Source: Betaproteobacteria bacterium | GTDB lineage: Bacteria > Pseudomonadota > Gammaproteobacteria > Burkholderiales > SG8-41 | Assembly (NCBI GenBank): GCA_028291945.1 | Contig: JAQGNH010000019.1 | Span: forward strand, 1-44,566 | Direction of reading: 5' to 3' | Length of the DNA: 44,566 nt | Shown: positions 25,032-32,248 of the stretch, in pieces | How the letters are laid out: each line of letters starts with the position of its first letter | How positions within the stretch are numbered: the first letter of the stretch is position 1 | Notes under the pieces: generated by a model | Seen by the model: the letters and a program-made list of their open reading frames with translations, nothing else | The model's database searches: none | Told to the model about the DNA's origin: nothing | Position numbers and translations under genes: made by a program

Positions 25032-25523
25032 TCAGTTGCGCGAGCGCGCGCGCAACGCGATGAACACACAGAACAGTGCCAGCACGACAAGCCATACCAG
25101 AGACCAGCCTGCGATCGTCAGCCCCAGAAAACGCCATCCCGCTTCAGCGCATTCACCCGAGCCCGCAAAAATCTTCTGTAGCGCCTGGCCGAGGGGAAAC
25201 TGTTCGAGCATGTATCCAAGCCCGGGTCCGCACGCGGGTACCTGGTTTGGCGGAAGGTGCTGCAGCCACACCTGACGGCCCGCAACTGCGGCCCCTATGG
25301 CCGCAATCAAGAACAGCAGCGCACTGTAGACGACCGCACCACGACGCTGTGGCCCATGCAGGGCGCCGACCGCGAACACCGCCATCATTGCAATGAAAGC
25401 GACACGCTGCAGAATGCACAGCGGACACGGATCCTGTTGCTCGTAATATTGCAGGTACAGCGCGAAAGCAAGCAGTCCCGCGCAAATCATAAAACCGAGT
25501 GCATAGCCGACGCGTGTTGTCAT
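25032..25523 (-). CDS. dsbB: Disulfide bond formation protein DsbB
   Basis: A 163-residue inner-membrane quinone reductase that reoxidises periplasmic DsbA. Four transmembrane helices are visible. The first periplasmic loop carries the redox pair Cys33-Pro-Leu-Cys36 (QDPCPLCILQRVAF). The second loop carries the other pair (NQVPACGPGLGYMLEQFP and GSGECAEAGWRFLGL). The start at 25523 overlaps the upstream stop codon by four bases (ATGA), which supports it over an in-frame extension to 25565. It is the last gene of a three-gene coupled operon. Confidence 0.94.
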   Translation of the reverse strand: MTTRVGYALGFMICAGLLAFALYLQYYEQQDPCPLCILQRVAFIAMMAVFAVGALHGPQRRGAVVYSALLFLIAAIGAAVAGRQVWLQHLPPNQVPACGPGLGYMLEQFPLGQALQKIFAGSGECAEAGWRFLGLTIAGWSLVWLVVLALFCVFIALRARSRN

Positions 25524-26011
25524 AGGTAGGCGATTAAGCGGCCACAAGCGAGTACGCTGAACCACAGCATGAGCGACGCTGCAGCGTGTACCCTGACAGC
25601 TGCAGGTACGCTCGAATCTTTATCCCATTGCTTGACCGAACGGTACACGTTCGTGTGGAACACTCCCGCGTTCACAGCCGCAAACAGGATCAGCAGCAGC
25701 TTCAGCTGGAAAGCGCGATTGCCGATGAAGTCGGAGGCATGCGCGATGAACATCAGCAAGCCTGTCGGCACGATCATCAGCAGGGCAGCGAAGCTCCAGG
25801 GCAGAACGTGACGCGTCAATGCGCTGACAGGTAGTCCTCGCGACAAGCCCAGCAAACGCAGGTCCAGAACCACGATGGAACCTACCAGCACGACGAATCC
25901 TGCAATGTGCGCGACTTCGATGACCGGATAAAGCCAAAGATCGTGCCGCATCGCAACCGCGAGCGGCAGCGACTCGAGCGAACCCAGCGCGCCGGTTGCC
26001 CCTGCCTGCAT
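25520..26011 (-). CDS. Four-helix membrane protein, possibly DUF6644
   Basis: A 163-residue membrane protein with about four transmembrane segments (YPVIEVAHIAGFVVLVGSIV, SFAALLMIVPTGLLMFIAHA, QLKLLLILFAAVNAGVFHT and LMLWFSVLACGRLIAYL). Conserved His residues (EVAHIAGF, FHTNVY) could bind haem or metal. It resembles the uncharacterised DUF6644-type proteins, but I am not certain of the family. Its ATG overlaps the stop of the DUF6152-like gene by one base (TGATG), and its own stop overlaps dsbB, so all three are translationally coupled. Confidence 0.75.
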   Translation of the reverse strand: MQAGATGALGSLESLPLAVAMRHDLWLYPVIEVAHIAGFVVLVGSIVVLDLRLLGLSRGLPVSALTRHVLPWSFAALLMIVPTGLLMFIAHASDFIGNRAFQLKLLLILFAAVNAGVFHTNVYRSVKQWDKDSSVPAAVRVHAAASLMLWFSVLACGRLIAYL

Positions 26012-26364
26012 CAGCGAAGCTCGACCGTTTTGCCTCCGATCGTGATTCGTTCCGCACGCATTTCTTCGGGTTTCTTGCGGTTCGCGTACCCCACAACTTC
26101 GGCCTTCGTGCCGACTTTCAGGTCGGACGCGGGCAGGCCGCGCGCGGTCATACGCGAGGGCGGCGCAAGCACCACGAGCCAGGTCTTACCCGGCGTCTCG
26201 AACTGCAAGTGGCCGTGCGGATGCTCGTAACCTGCTTCTCTGATCACCCCCTTCAGGTTGAGCGTATTCGAGCCGTCATATTCGCTCCAGCCATGGTGCC
26301 CATGAACCGCACCTGCCGCGAGCACGCCGATGAAAGGAATAAAACGCCAGAGTGTCGTGTTCAT
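26011..26364 (-). CDS. Exported DUF6152-like protein
   Basis: A 117-residue secreted protein. A signal peptide (MNTTLWRFIPFIGVLAAGAV) is followed by HGHHGWSEYDGSNTLNLKG and YEHPHGHLQF, a His-rich start typical of the uncharacterised DUF6152 family. The remainder is predicted beta-rich (an OB-like fold is my inference). I choose ATG 26364, which has GAGG about eight bases upstream and begins the signal peptide; a longer in-frame reading to 26478 is unlikely. The clustered His residues suggest metal binding, but no function is established. It is the first gene of the coupled operon with dsbB. Confidence 0.78.
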   Translation of the reverse strand: MNTTLWRFIPFIGVLAAGAVHGHHGWSEYDGSNTLNLKGVIREAGYEHPHGHLQFETPGKTWLVVLAPPSRMTARGLPASDLKVGTKAEVVGYANRKKPEEMRAERITIGGKTVELR

Positions 26365-26395
26365 GTAATGACCTCGCCCGCGATACCGCGCGTTC

Positions 26396-26423
26396 CTGAT
26401 AAGATGTCTTATTCTACCTTCAA
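26396..26423 (-). promoter_or_regulatory. Candidate promoter of the DUF6152-membrane-dsbB operon
   Basis: On the minus strand TTGAAG (26418-26423) and TATCAG (26396-26401) are 16 bases apart, about 32 bases before the ATG at 26364. Both hexamers are partial matches. Confidence 0.3.
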
Positions 26424-26502
26424 CCTCCAACCTAGAAGCCGCTTGCTGCAGCGCGCCGAACGCGCCAACGCGTTCCACATCATCGCAGCATCAGATCCAA
26501 CC

Positions 26503-26928
26503 ATGATACGGATCAACGATCAGATCGCTCTCAGCGAAGCGGAGATCGACGAACGCTTCGTGCGCGCATCCGGGCCCGGCGGCCAGAACGTCAACAAGGT
26601 TGCGACCGCCGTCCAGCTGCGCTTCGATGCGGCTCATTCCGCATCGCTGCCCGAGCGCATACGTACACGCGTGTTGCGCCTTGCAGGCTCGCGGGCGACC
26701 GCGAGCGGATTCATCGTGATTACCGCGGATCGCTTTCGATCGCAAAGTCGCAATCGCGCAGACGCGCTGGCGCGGCTCGTCGAGCTGATACGCAAAGCCG
26801 CACAACCGATCAAGCCGCGTCGCGCGACTGTGCCCACTCGCGCCTCGCGCGAGCGTCGCCTCGAAGAAAAAAAACGGCGTGGCAATGATAAGCGCGCGCG
26901 GCGGGCGCGTCCGACCGTCGTCGAGTGA
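26503..26928 (+). CDS. arfB: Alternative ribosome-rescue factor ArfB (peptidyl-tRNA hydrolase)
   Basis: A 141-residue release-factor-like protein that rescues ribosomes stalled without a stop codon. The catalytic GGQ loop is in FVRASGPGGQNVNKVAT. The C-terminal tail is long and very basic (PRRATVPTRASRERRLEEKK, RRGNDKRARRARP), as needed to enter the empty mRNA channel. The length equals the usual ArfB. I start at ATG 26503 (MIRINDQIALSEAEIDERF); the longer in-frame ORF from 25996 crosses the opposite-strand gene and is not real. No clear Shine-Dalgarno is visible. Confidence 0.94.
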   Translation: MIRINDQIALSEAEIDERFVRASGPGGQNVNKVATAVQLRFDAAHSASLPERIRTRVLRLAGSRATASGFIVITADRFRSQSRNRADALARLVELIRKAAQPIKPRRATVPTRASRERRLEEKKRRGNDKRARRARPTVVE

Positions 26929-27027
26929 CGACACGCTACTGCTGCAAGGCCCTTGGCAGTTTGTTCCCAGCGGCACTGGAGATGATAATAGCCGGCCCTT
27001 TTGCCAGCGGTTCCGCTCAAGTCTTCG

Positions 27028-27582
27028 ATGCAAGACCCTACCCTAGGCTACACGCGCACTGCTATCGCTTTGCACTGGATCATCTTCGTAACCGTGCTCT
27101 GCGGCTGGGCGCTCGGCCAGTACATGACGGGCCTCCCATTCTCGCCTCAGAAGCTGCGTTACGTCTCGTGGCACAAGTGGATCGGTGTGAGCACTTTCAT
27201 TTTCACCGTGTTGCGCCTCGCATGGCGCGCCTACCGGCCCGCACCGCAGCTGCCGTCGACGATGAGCCCATTGCAACGTCGTGCCGCAATCGCGATACAC
27301 GTATTGCTGTACGTGCTGGTCATCGTGGTGCCGATCAGCGGCTGGGTCTTCAGCTCTGCGCTCGGTGTGCCCACGGTTTATCTGGGGCTCCTCCAGTTGC
27401 CTGATCTCCTCCACAAGGACAAAGCGATTGCCGAGGCGCTCAGACAGGTACACGCGACACTCAACTGGGCTTTGCTCGTACTGGTGTGCGGTCACGCGGC
27501 GTTTGCGCTCAAGCATCACTTCGTCGATCGTGACGGCATACTCGCTCGCATGATTCCCATCCTCCAACCTCGCATCCGGTGA
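27028..27582 (+). CDS. Cytochrome b561-family protein
   Basis: A 184-residue four-helix inner-membrane dihaem cytochrome b, of the YceJ/CybB type, that shuttles electrons from the quinone pool. Candidate haem-ligand His residues are in TAIALHWIIF, SWHKWIGVS, AIAIHVLLYV and HAAFALKHHF. I start at ATG 27028 (MQDPTLGYTRTAIALHW); a TTG at 27001 would add nine residues. It is followed after three bases by a YceI-family gene, repeating the yceJ-yceI arrangement of enterobacteria. Confidence 0.9.
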   Translation: MQDPTLGYTRTAIALHWIIFVTVLCGWALGQYMTGLPFSPQKLRYVSWHKWIGVSTFIFTVLRLAWRAYRPAPQLPSTMSPLQRRAAIAIHVLLYVLVIVVPISGWVFSSALGVPTVYLGLLQLPDLLHKDKAIAEALRQVHATLNWALLVLVCGHAAFALKHHFVDRDGILARMIPILQPRIR

Positions 27583-27585
27583 AGC

Positions 27586-28155
27586 ATGATCCGCCTTCTA
27601 CTCGCGCTCCTGTCCTCGGCTACTCTGTATCCACACGCTGTTTTCGCGCAGGCGATCGACTATGCGCGCAGCCAGATCACGGTGCTATCACGGCAGATGA
27701 ACGTTCCGGTCGAAGCGCCGTTCAAGAAGTTCACGGCGCAAGTGACCTTCGACGCCAACAAACCAGAAGCGTCGTCCGCACGCGTCGAGATCGAACTTAA
27801 CAGCTTCGACATCGGCGATGCGGAAACGAATGACAATGTCAAAGACAAAAACTGGTTCGACACGAAGACCTATCCGATCGCGCGCTTCGCGTCGTCGGCG
27901 ATTCGCTCGCTGGGAGGCGGCCGATTTGAAGTGCGCGGACCGCTCATGCTCAAAGGCAAGACGATGGATGTCGCGGCCCCTTTCAGTGTTAAAGCAAGCG
28001 GCGCGGACAGAATTTTTGAAGGCGCATTTCCAATACGCCGCCTGCAGTTCAACGTCGGAGATGGCGTGTGGCGGGATACGAGCGTGGTCGCGGATGAAGT
28101 GCAGATCAAATTCAGCCTTTACCAAGTGGCGTCAAAACCGGCCGCCGCAAAATAA
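27586..28155 (+). CDS. YceI-family periplasmic lipid-binding protein 1
   Basis: A 189-residue exported protein of the YceI family, lipocalin-like barrels that bind isoprenoid chains. The signal peptide is MIRLLLALLSSATLYPHAVFA. The family core is visible (FTAQVTFDANKPEASSARVE, FDTKTYPIARFAS, RGPLMLKGKT, VADEVQIKFSLYQV). It departs from the family at YARSQITVLSRQMNVPVEAP, where the usual HSxIxFxVxH pattern is weaker. Three bases separate it from the cytochrome gene, so both are co-transcribed. The partner cytochrome suggests a role with quinone-like lipids, which is inference. Confidence 0.88.
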   Translation: MIRLLLALLSSATLYPHAVFAQAIDYARSQITVLSRQMNVPVEAPFKKFTAQVTFDANKPEASSARVEIELNSFDIGDAETNDNVKDKNWFDTKTYPIARFASSAIRSLGGGRFEVRGPLMLKGKTMDVAAPFSVKASGADRIFEGAFPIRRLQFNVGDGVWRDTSVVADEVQIKFSLYQVASKPAAAK

Positions 28156-28182
28156 CCCGCCAATATTCGAAGGAGATCCCGC

Positions 28183-28752
28183 ATGAGGTCACGCTTTGTG
28201 TGTCTTTCCGCTCTAGTCCTGTCTTTGCCTACAATGGCCGCGCAGGACGTCTTTATCAATGATCCGGCACATACCGCGGCTTCCTTCGAAGTGGGGCACC
28301 AAGGCGTTTCGTGGATCAGGGGCCGGTTCAATGCGGTCGAGTCGAAAATAGTTCTGGATCGGACCGCGAAACAGGGCACCATCGATGCTGTTATCAAGAC
28401 CGCTTCGTTCGATACGGGCCACGAGGCTCGCGACCGCATCGTTCGCGGCGAGGACTATCTCAACGTCGAGAAATTTCCAACGATGACATTCAAATCGACC
28501 AAGCTCAAGTTCGACGGGGACAATCTCGTCGGCGCAGACGGCGAGCTGACGCTGGCCGGCGTGACCAGACCCGTGTTGGTCGACATCCCGTTTTTCAAGT
28601 GCGTCTCCAATCCGGCGCGGAAGACAGAACAGTGTGGGGCCGACGTTCGAACGATGATCAAGCGGTCGGATTTTGGCGTCAAAAGAGGCGCCACGACACC
28701 CATGGCCGACGAAGTGAAAATCGCAATTCAGATCGAGGCCTACAAGCAGTAG
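28183..28752 (+). CDS. YceI-family periplasmic lipid-binding protein 2
   Basis: A 189-residue second YceI protein, closer to the family norm. The signal peptide is MRSRFVCLSALVLSLPTMA, followed by DPAHTAASFEVGHQGVSWI, RGEDYLNVEKFPTMTFKST, GADGELTLAGVTRPV and the C-terminal DEVKIAIQIEAYKQ. A Cys pair (FFKCVSNPARKTEQC) could form a disulfide. AGGAGAT lies before the ATG at good spacing. It is 27 bases after YceI protein 1 and ends the b561-YceI-YceI operon. The two YceI copies are diverged, so they probably bind different lipids. Confidence 0.92.
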   Translation: MRSRFVCLSALVLSLPTMAAQDVFINDPAHTAASFEVGHQGVSWIRGRFNAVESKIVLDRTAKQGTIDAVIKTASFDTGHEARDRIVRGEDYLNVEKFPTMTFKSTKLKFDGDNLVGADGELTLAGVTRPVLVDIPFFKCVSNPARKTEQCGADVRTMIKRSDFGVKRGATTPMADEVKIAIQIEAYKQ

Positions 28753-28777
28753 GCTCGCGCTCACGCGGAGCGCGTCT

Positions 28778-30910
28778 TCAGGCCGTTTTCGGCGCCATCC
28801 GGTTGAGCGTCACGTAATCAGTCTTGCCGCTGCCCAGTAGCGGCAGTGACGCGACCTTGACGATGCGGCGAGCGACGGCAAGATCCTGTGCGCCGATCTG
28901 CCGCGCCGTTCGTACGAGCATCATGCGGTCGAGGCGCGCGTCGGTCGTGAAGAGGATCGTGCTCTCGCCACTGCCGCTGATCTGCTCGACCGTCGCCGCA
29001 TGCTTGTGCGCCGACGACGCGGCATACGCAATCCGTTCGACGAGCTCGAGCGAAACCATTTCACCTGCGATCTTCGCGAAGCGCTTTACACGGCCGAGTA
29101 TGGTCACGTACCCGTCGTCGTCGATCTCCACCACATCACCGGTGTTGTACCAGCCGAGCCCCACTTCGGAGCGCGGCGGGTGGAGCACAGCGGGCTGCTC
29201 GTAAAAATAGTAACCGGTCATCAGATGCGCACTGCGCACGTGCAATGCGCCGCCACGCGCGATGCCCGGGACCGTGACGACCCGCGTCTCTATGCCTGGA
29301 AGCAGACGGCCGACGGTGCCTTCTCTGTAATTGAGCGGCGTGTTGAGCGATAGCGTCGGGCCGCATTCCGTCGCTCCGTATCCTTCCATAATGCGCAAGC
29401 CAAACTTCGTCTGCCATAACTGCTCAACTTCGGGACTGAGCTTCTCGCCTCCCGATACGACGACGCGGACACGGTAGAAATCGTAGGGGTGTGCGTGGCG
29501 CCCATAGTGTCCGAGGAACGTGCTCGTGCCAAACATATAAGTGCAGTCCCGCGTATAGGCAAATTCGGGTATCACGCGGTAGTGCAGCGGCGTCGTGTAC
29601 AGGAACAGCGGCGTCCCCGCCAGTATCGGCATGAGCGTGCACGCCGTGAGCCCGTACGTGTGGTACATCGGCAGCGCGTTCAGATACTTGTCGTTGGGGC
29701 CGAAATCGATTACGGCGCGCATCTGCGCCATGTTTGCGAGCATGGCATCGTGAGAAATTGCGACGCCTTTCGAGCGCGCTTCCGAGCCTGAGGTGAAGAG
29801 CACGACGGCAACCGCACTGGGGTCCTGCCCAGGCACTGCTGCTCGTGGCCTGAGCAGCGCCCCGGCTATCCACAGTTTGTCGCGGCGCTTCAGGTTGGCT
29901 CGCAAGTCTTCAAGGTAGACCAAGTCTATGCCGTGCAGGGCTCGCGCAGTCGCTTCAAGCCGGGCGGCCTGCACAAAGCGGCGCGACGTAATCACGGTCT
30001 TGATGCCCGCGGCGGTACAGGCTGCGCTCATCGCTTCGGGTCCCGCGCTGTAGTTCAGCATCGCAGCCACGCGGCGCCTCGCGGTCAATGCGAACACCAG
30101 GGCGACGGTCGTCGACAGATTCGGCAGCATCACCCCGACCGTCTCTCCCTCGGTGCTCACGCGAGAGATGAGCCTCGCAAGCGCAAGCGTGGTCTTCAGC
30201 AGCGCGCCGTAGGTTTCCGGCTGTTGGCGCACGTCTTCGATGATCGTCGTCGATCGTCCGTGCAGCTCTGCCGCTTCGACTAACGCATCGAACAGCGTCT
30301 GCCTGCGCCTTCCATCGAACATCATGCGCTGCATCAGCTTGAGCATCTCATCGGCGAGCGCCCGCCTGCGCTCCCGAATAGGCCGATGCGACACTGGGGG
30401 AACATCTACGGGGGACTGGATAGTCAACACGACACGTGGAAACAGGCGTCGCGGCCACCGTCCCGTTACCCGTGACTGATACGTTTGCAAAGTGCCCGAG
30501 ATGTGCACTGGAACGATTTGCGCATTGGAGCGTGCAGCAATCACACCCGCCGAGTCGTATACCTTCATGATCGTGCCGGTCGTCGAGACACGGCCTTGCG
30601 GGAAAACCGCGACGACCTCGCCTCTTTGGACCTGGCGTATCAACCTTTTCACTGCGAGCGGACGCGCGGGATCGAGCACCGCAAAGCGAAGCGTTCTCCG
30701 AAACAAGCGCACGAGCGGGTGGCGCAAAGTCTCGGGCGTGACAACGACGGTGGCGAGGCCCGGCAGAAAAAGTGCGAGCAGCGCGCCGTCCAACAGGGAA
30801 TCGTGATTCGCAACGACAAGCTTGCGGCCGCCGCGCAGGACCGAGACATCGCCTTTGACCCTGACGCGCAGCAATGCGCCCAATGTCCAGCGCAGAATCG
30901 TGTGTATCAC
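28778..30910 (-). CDS. aas: Bifunctional 2-acyl-GPE acyltransferase / acyl-ACP synthetase (Aas)
   Basis: A 710-residue inner-membrane-associated protein colinear with E. coli Aas, which activates free fatty acids onto ACP and reacylates lysophospholipid. The N-terminal PlsC domain has the HX4D motif in VVANHDSLLDG; the third block reads FPQGRVSTTG, where E. coli has FPEGR. The AMP-binding domain has VVLFTSGSEARSKGVAISH, YHTYGLTACTLMP, EGYGATECGPTLS and GWYNTGDVVEIDDDGYV. It keeps KIAGEMVSLE and ends GSGKTDYVTLNRM. The start is GTG. It is transcribed divergently from the DSF synthase gene, which suggests a link through fatty acyl-ACP metabolism. Confidence 0.92.
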   Translation of the reverse strand: MIHTILRWTLGALLRVRVKGDVSVLRGGRKLVVANHDSLLDGALLALFLPGLATVVVTPETLRHPLVRLFRRTLRFAVLDPARPLAVKRLIRQVQRGEVVAVFPQGRVSTTGTIMKVYDSAGVIAARSNAQIVPVHISGTLQTYQSRVTGRWPRRLFPRVVLTIQSPVDVPPVSHRPIRERRRALADEMLKLMQRMMFDGRRRQTLFDALVEAAELHGRSTTIIEDVRQQPETYGALLKTTLALARLISRVSTEGETVGVMLPNLSTTVALVFALTARRRVAAMLNYSAGPEAMSAACTAAGIKTVITSRRFVQAARLEATARALHGIDLVYLEDLRANLKRRDKLWIAGALLRPRAAVPGQDPSAVAVVLFTSGSEARSKGVAISHDAMLANMAQMRAVIDFGPNDKYLNALPMYHTYGLTACTLMPILAGTPLFLYTTPLHYRVIPEFAYTRDCTYMFGTSTFLGHYGRHAHPYDFYRVRVVVSGGEKLSPEVEQLWQTKFGLRIMEGYGATECGPTLSLNTPLNYREGTVGRLLPGIETRVVTVPGIARGGALHVRSAHLMTGYYFYEQPAVLHPPRSEVGLGWYNTGDVVEIDDDGYVTILGRVKRFAKIAGEMVSLELVERIAYAASSAHKHAATVEQISGSGESTILFTTDARLDRMMLVRTARQIGAQDLAVARRIVKVASLPLLGSGKTDYVTLNRMAPKTA

Positions 30911-31097
30911 ATCAAGTATCGCGGTTAAGTAGCTGAGTTTTTGATGTTCCTTTTAGCCCGTCCCGTCCCACTCGTCAAACTCCAACGAATTACGTCAACG
31001 GGCCGCTGCTTTCGGTGCAAGTTGTGCAGTGCCAGTATTTACAGAAGGGACTGCGACCATAGCTTGTATTAGAGACTGTTTCTAAAGCACAAAAGGG

Positions 31098-31120
31098 AAA
31101 TCTATCAGTTTGTTAGATTT
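31098..31120 (+). other. AT-rich hairpin with T-run upstream of rpfF
   Basis: AAATCTA (31098-31104) and TAGATTT (31114-31120) form a perfect 7-bp stem with a nine-base loop, followed by GCTTTTT. It resembles a weak intrinsic terminator on the plus strand. It lies upstream of the predicted rpfF promoter, so it could end stray transcription entering the region. Confidence 0.4.
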
Positions 31121-31148
31121 GCTTTTTAATGACGGCTGCATTGTAATC

Positions 31149-31168
31149 TTCGTGACGCAGTTCACGAA
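31149..31168. promoter_or_regulatory. Perfect dyad abutting the -10 element of rpfF
   Basis: TTCGTGACGCAGTTCACGAA is a 7-bp perfect inverted repeat with a six-base centre. TATAAG (31169-31174) follows it directly as a good -10, and TTGTAA (31141-31146) lies 22 bases before that -10. A dyad inside an overlong promoter spacer is the arrangement recognised by MerR-type activators. The downstream gene encodes a protein with a MerR-type domain. Confidence 0.5.
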
Positions 31169-31199
31169 TATAAGACTCAGCACCCCCGGGAGACCTATC

Positions 31200-32129
31200 A
31201 TGGAAATGCACATCCCCGCCGCCATTCTCGAAGCCCGCCGGAATCCGCCCAGCGCTTCCGTTGCCCAAGGGCTCGAGTTCACTTTCTCGCCGCAACTTAC
31301 CGCGAGCTTCGACAAAAACACCCGGGCGATGTGGTCACGCTGGACCGCGCGCCCTCGCGCCTGTTTCAACCCGAAGCTGCTCGCCGAGATCAGGACATAC
31401 TATGAGTTCCTGGCCCAGACTGACGGCCGGCTGGAATGCGCAGGGGAGGAGCACCCGATCGAATACGTGGTTCTCGCCTCCGGTATGCCCGGCGTGTTCA
31501 ATCTCGGCGGGGACCTGGAACTGTTCAAACAGCTGATTGCGTCGCAGGATCGTGCAGGACTGCAACGCTACGGACGCGCCTGCATCGACGTGCTGTACCG
31601 CAACTATGTTGCTCATGATCTCCGCGGTGTCACCACGGTGTCGCTCGTACAGGGCGAATGCCTCGGGGGCGGTTTCGAAGCGGCGCTCTCGTCAGACGTC
31701 ATCGTGGCCGAAAAAGGTTCACGCTTTGGGTTTCCGGAAATCCTTTTCAACCTCTTCCCCGGGATGGGGGCCTACTCGTTTCTCGATCGCAAAATCGGAC
31801 AAAAAGGCGCTGAGGCACTGATCACCAGTGGAAAAATCTATACCGCCGACGAAATGCAGGCGCTCGGCGTCGTGGACGTCGTGGCCGAAGACGGGTGTGG
31901 CGAACCCGAAGTCGACGCGCTGATCAAAAGACGCAGCCGCAGTCGCAACGGTCTGGCAGCGCTGGCCGCCACGCGTAGACGCGTTCATTCCATTACGTTC
32001 GACGAGCTTCTCGACGTGGTCCAGATCTGGGTCGATGCAGCCCTGCGCATCAATGTGCGCGATTTGAAGCTCATGCAGCGGCTGGTCTCACGCCAGAACG
32101 GGATCAAGGAGCCTGAACTGGTGCACTAG
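31200..32129 (+). CDS. rpfF: RpfF-type diffusible signal factor (DSF) synthase
   Basis: A 309-residue crotonase-fold enzyme that makes cis-2-unsaturated fatty acid signals by dehydrating 3-hydroxyacyl-ACP and releasing the free acid. The family-defining block is QGECLGGGFEAALSSDV followed by GFPEILFNLFPGMGAYSFLD. Glu160 and Glu180 are spaced like the catalytic Glu141 and Glu161 of Xanthomonas RpfF. The oxyanion region is ASGMPGVFNLGGDLELF. I start at ATG 31200, with GGGAGA about eight bases upstream; the open frame extends to 31110 without support. A GGDEF-EAL gene follows by 119 bases and aas is divergent. The alternative, an ordinary enoyl-CoA hydratase, is unlikely given the FPGMGAYS block. 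Confidence 0.92.
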   Translation: MEMHIPAAILEARRNPPSASVAQGLEFTFSPQLTASFDKNTRAMWSRWTARPRACFNPKLLAEIRTYYEFLAQTDGRLECAGEEHPIEYVVLASGMPGVFNLGGDLELFKQLIASQDRAGLQRYGRACIDVLYRNYVAHDLRGVTTVSLVQGECLGGGFEAALSSDVIVAEKGSRFGFPEILFNLFPGMGAYSFLDRKIGQKGAEALITSGKIYTADEMQALGVVDVVAEDGCGEPEVDALIKRRSRSRNGLAALAATRRRVHSITFDELLDVVQIWVDAALRINVRDLKLMQRLVSRQNGIKEPELVH

Positions 32130-32147
32130 GCACCGCAAATCCTAAGC

Positions 32148-32165
32148 GGCGCGTCTTCGCGCGCC
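32148..32165 (+). other. Short GC hairpin between rpfF and the GGDEF-EAL gene
   Basis: GGCGCG (32148-32153) pairs with CGCGCC (32160-32165) around the loop TCTTCG. No T-run follows, so it is not a clear terminator; it may reduce read-through or protect the upstream mRNA. Confidence 0.3.
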
Positions 32166-32248
32166 AGCGGGCACTTTGGTAAACTCAGCCGAAAAGACCG
32201 GTTCCGTAATCAGCGGAGGCTGGCGCGCTGTATGCCCGGGAGGCACCA

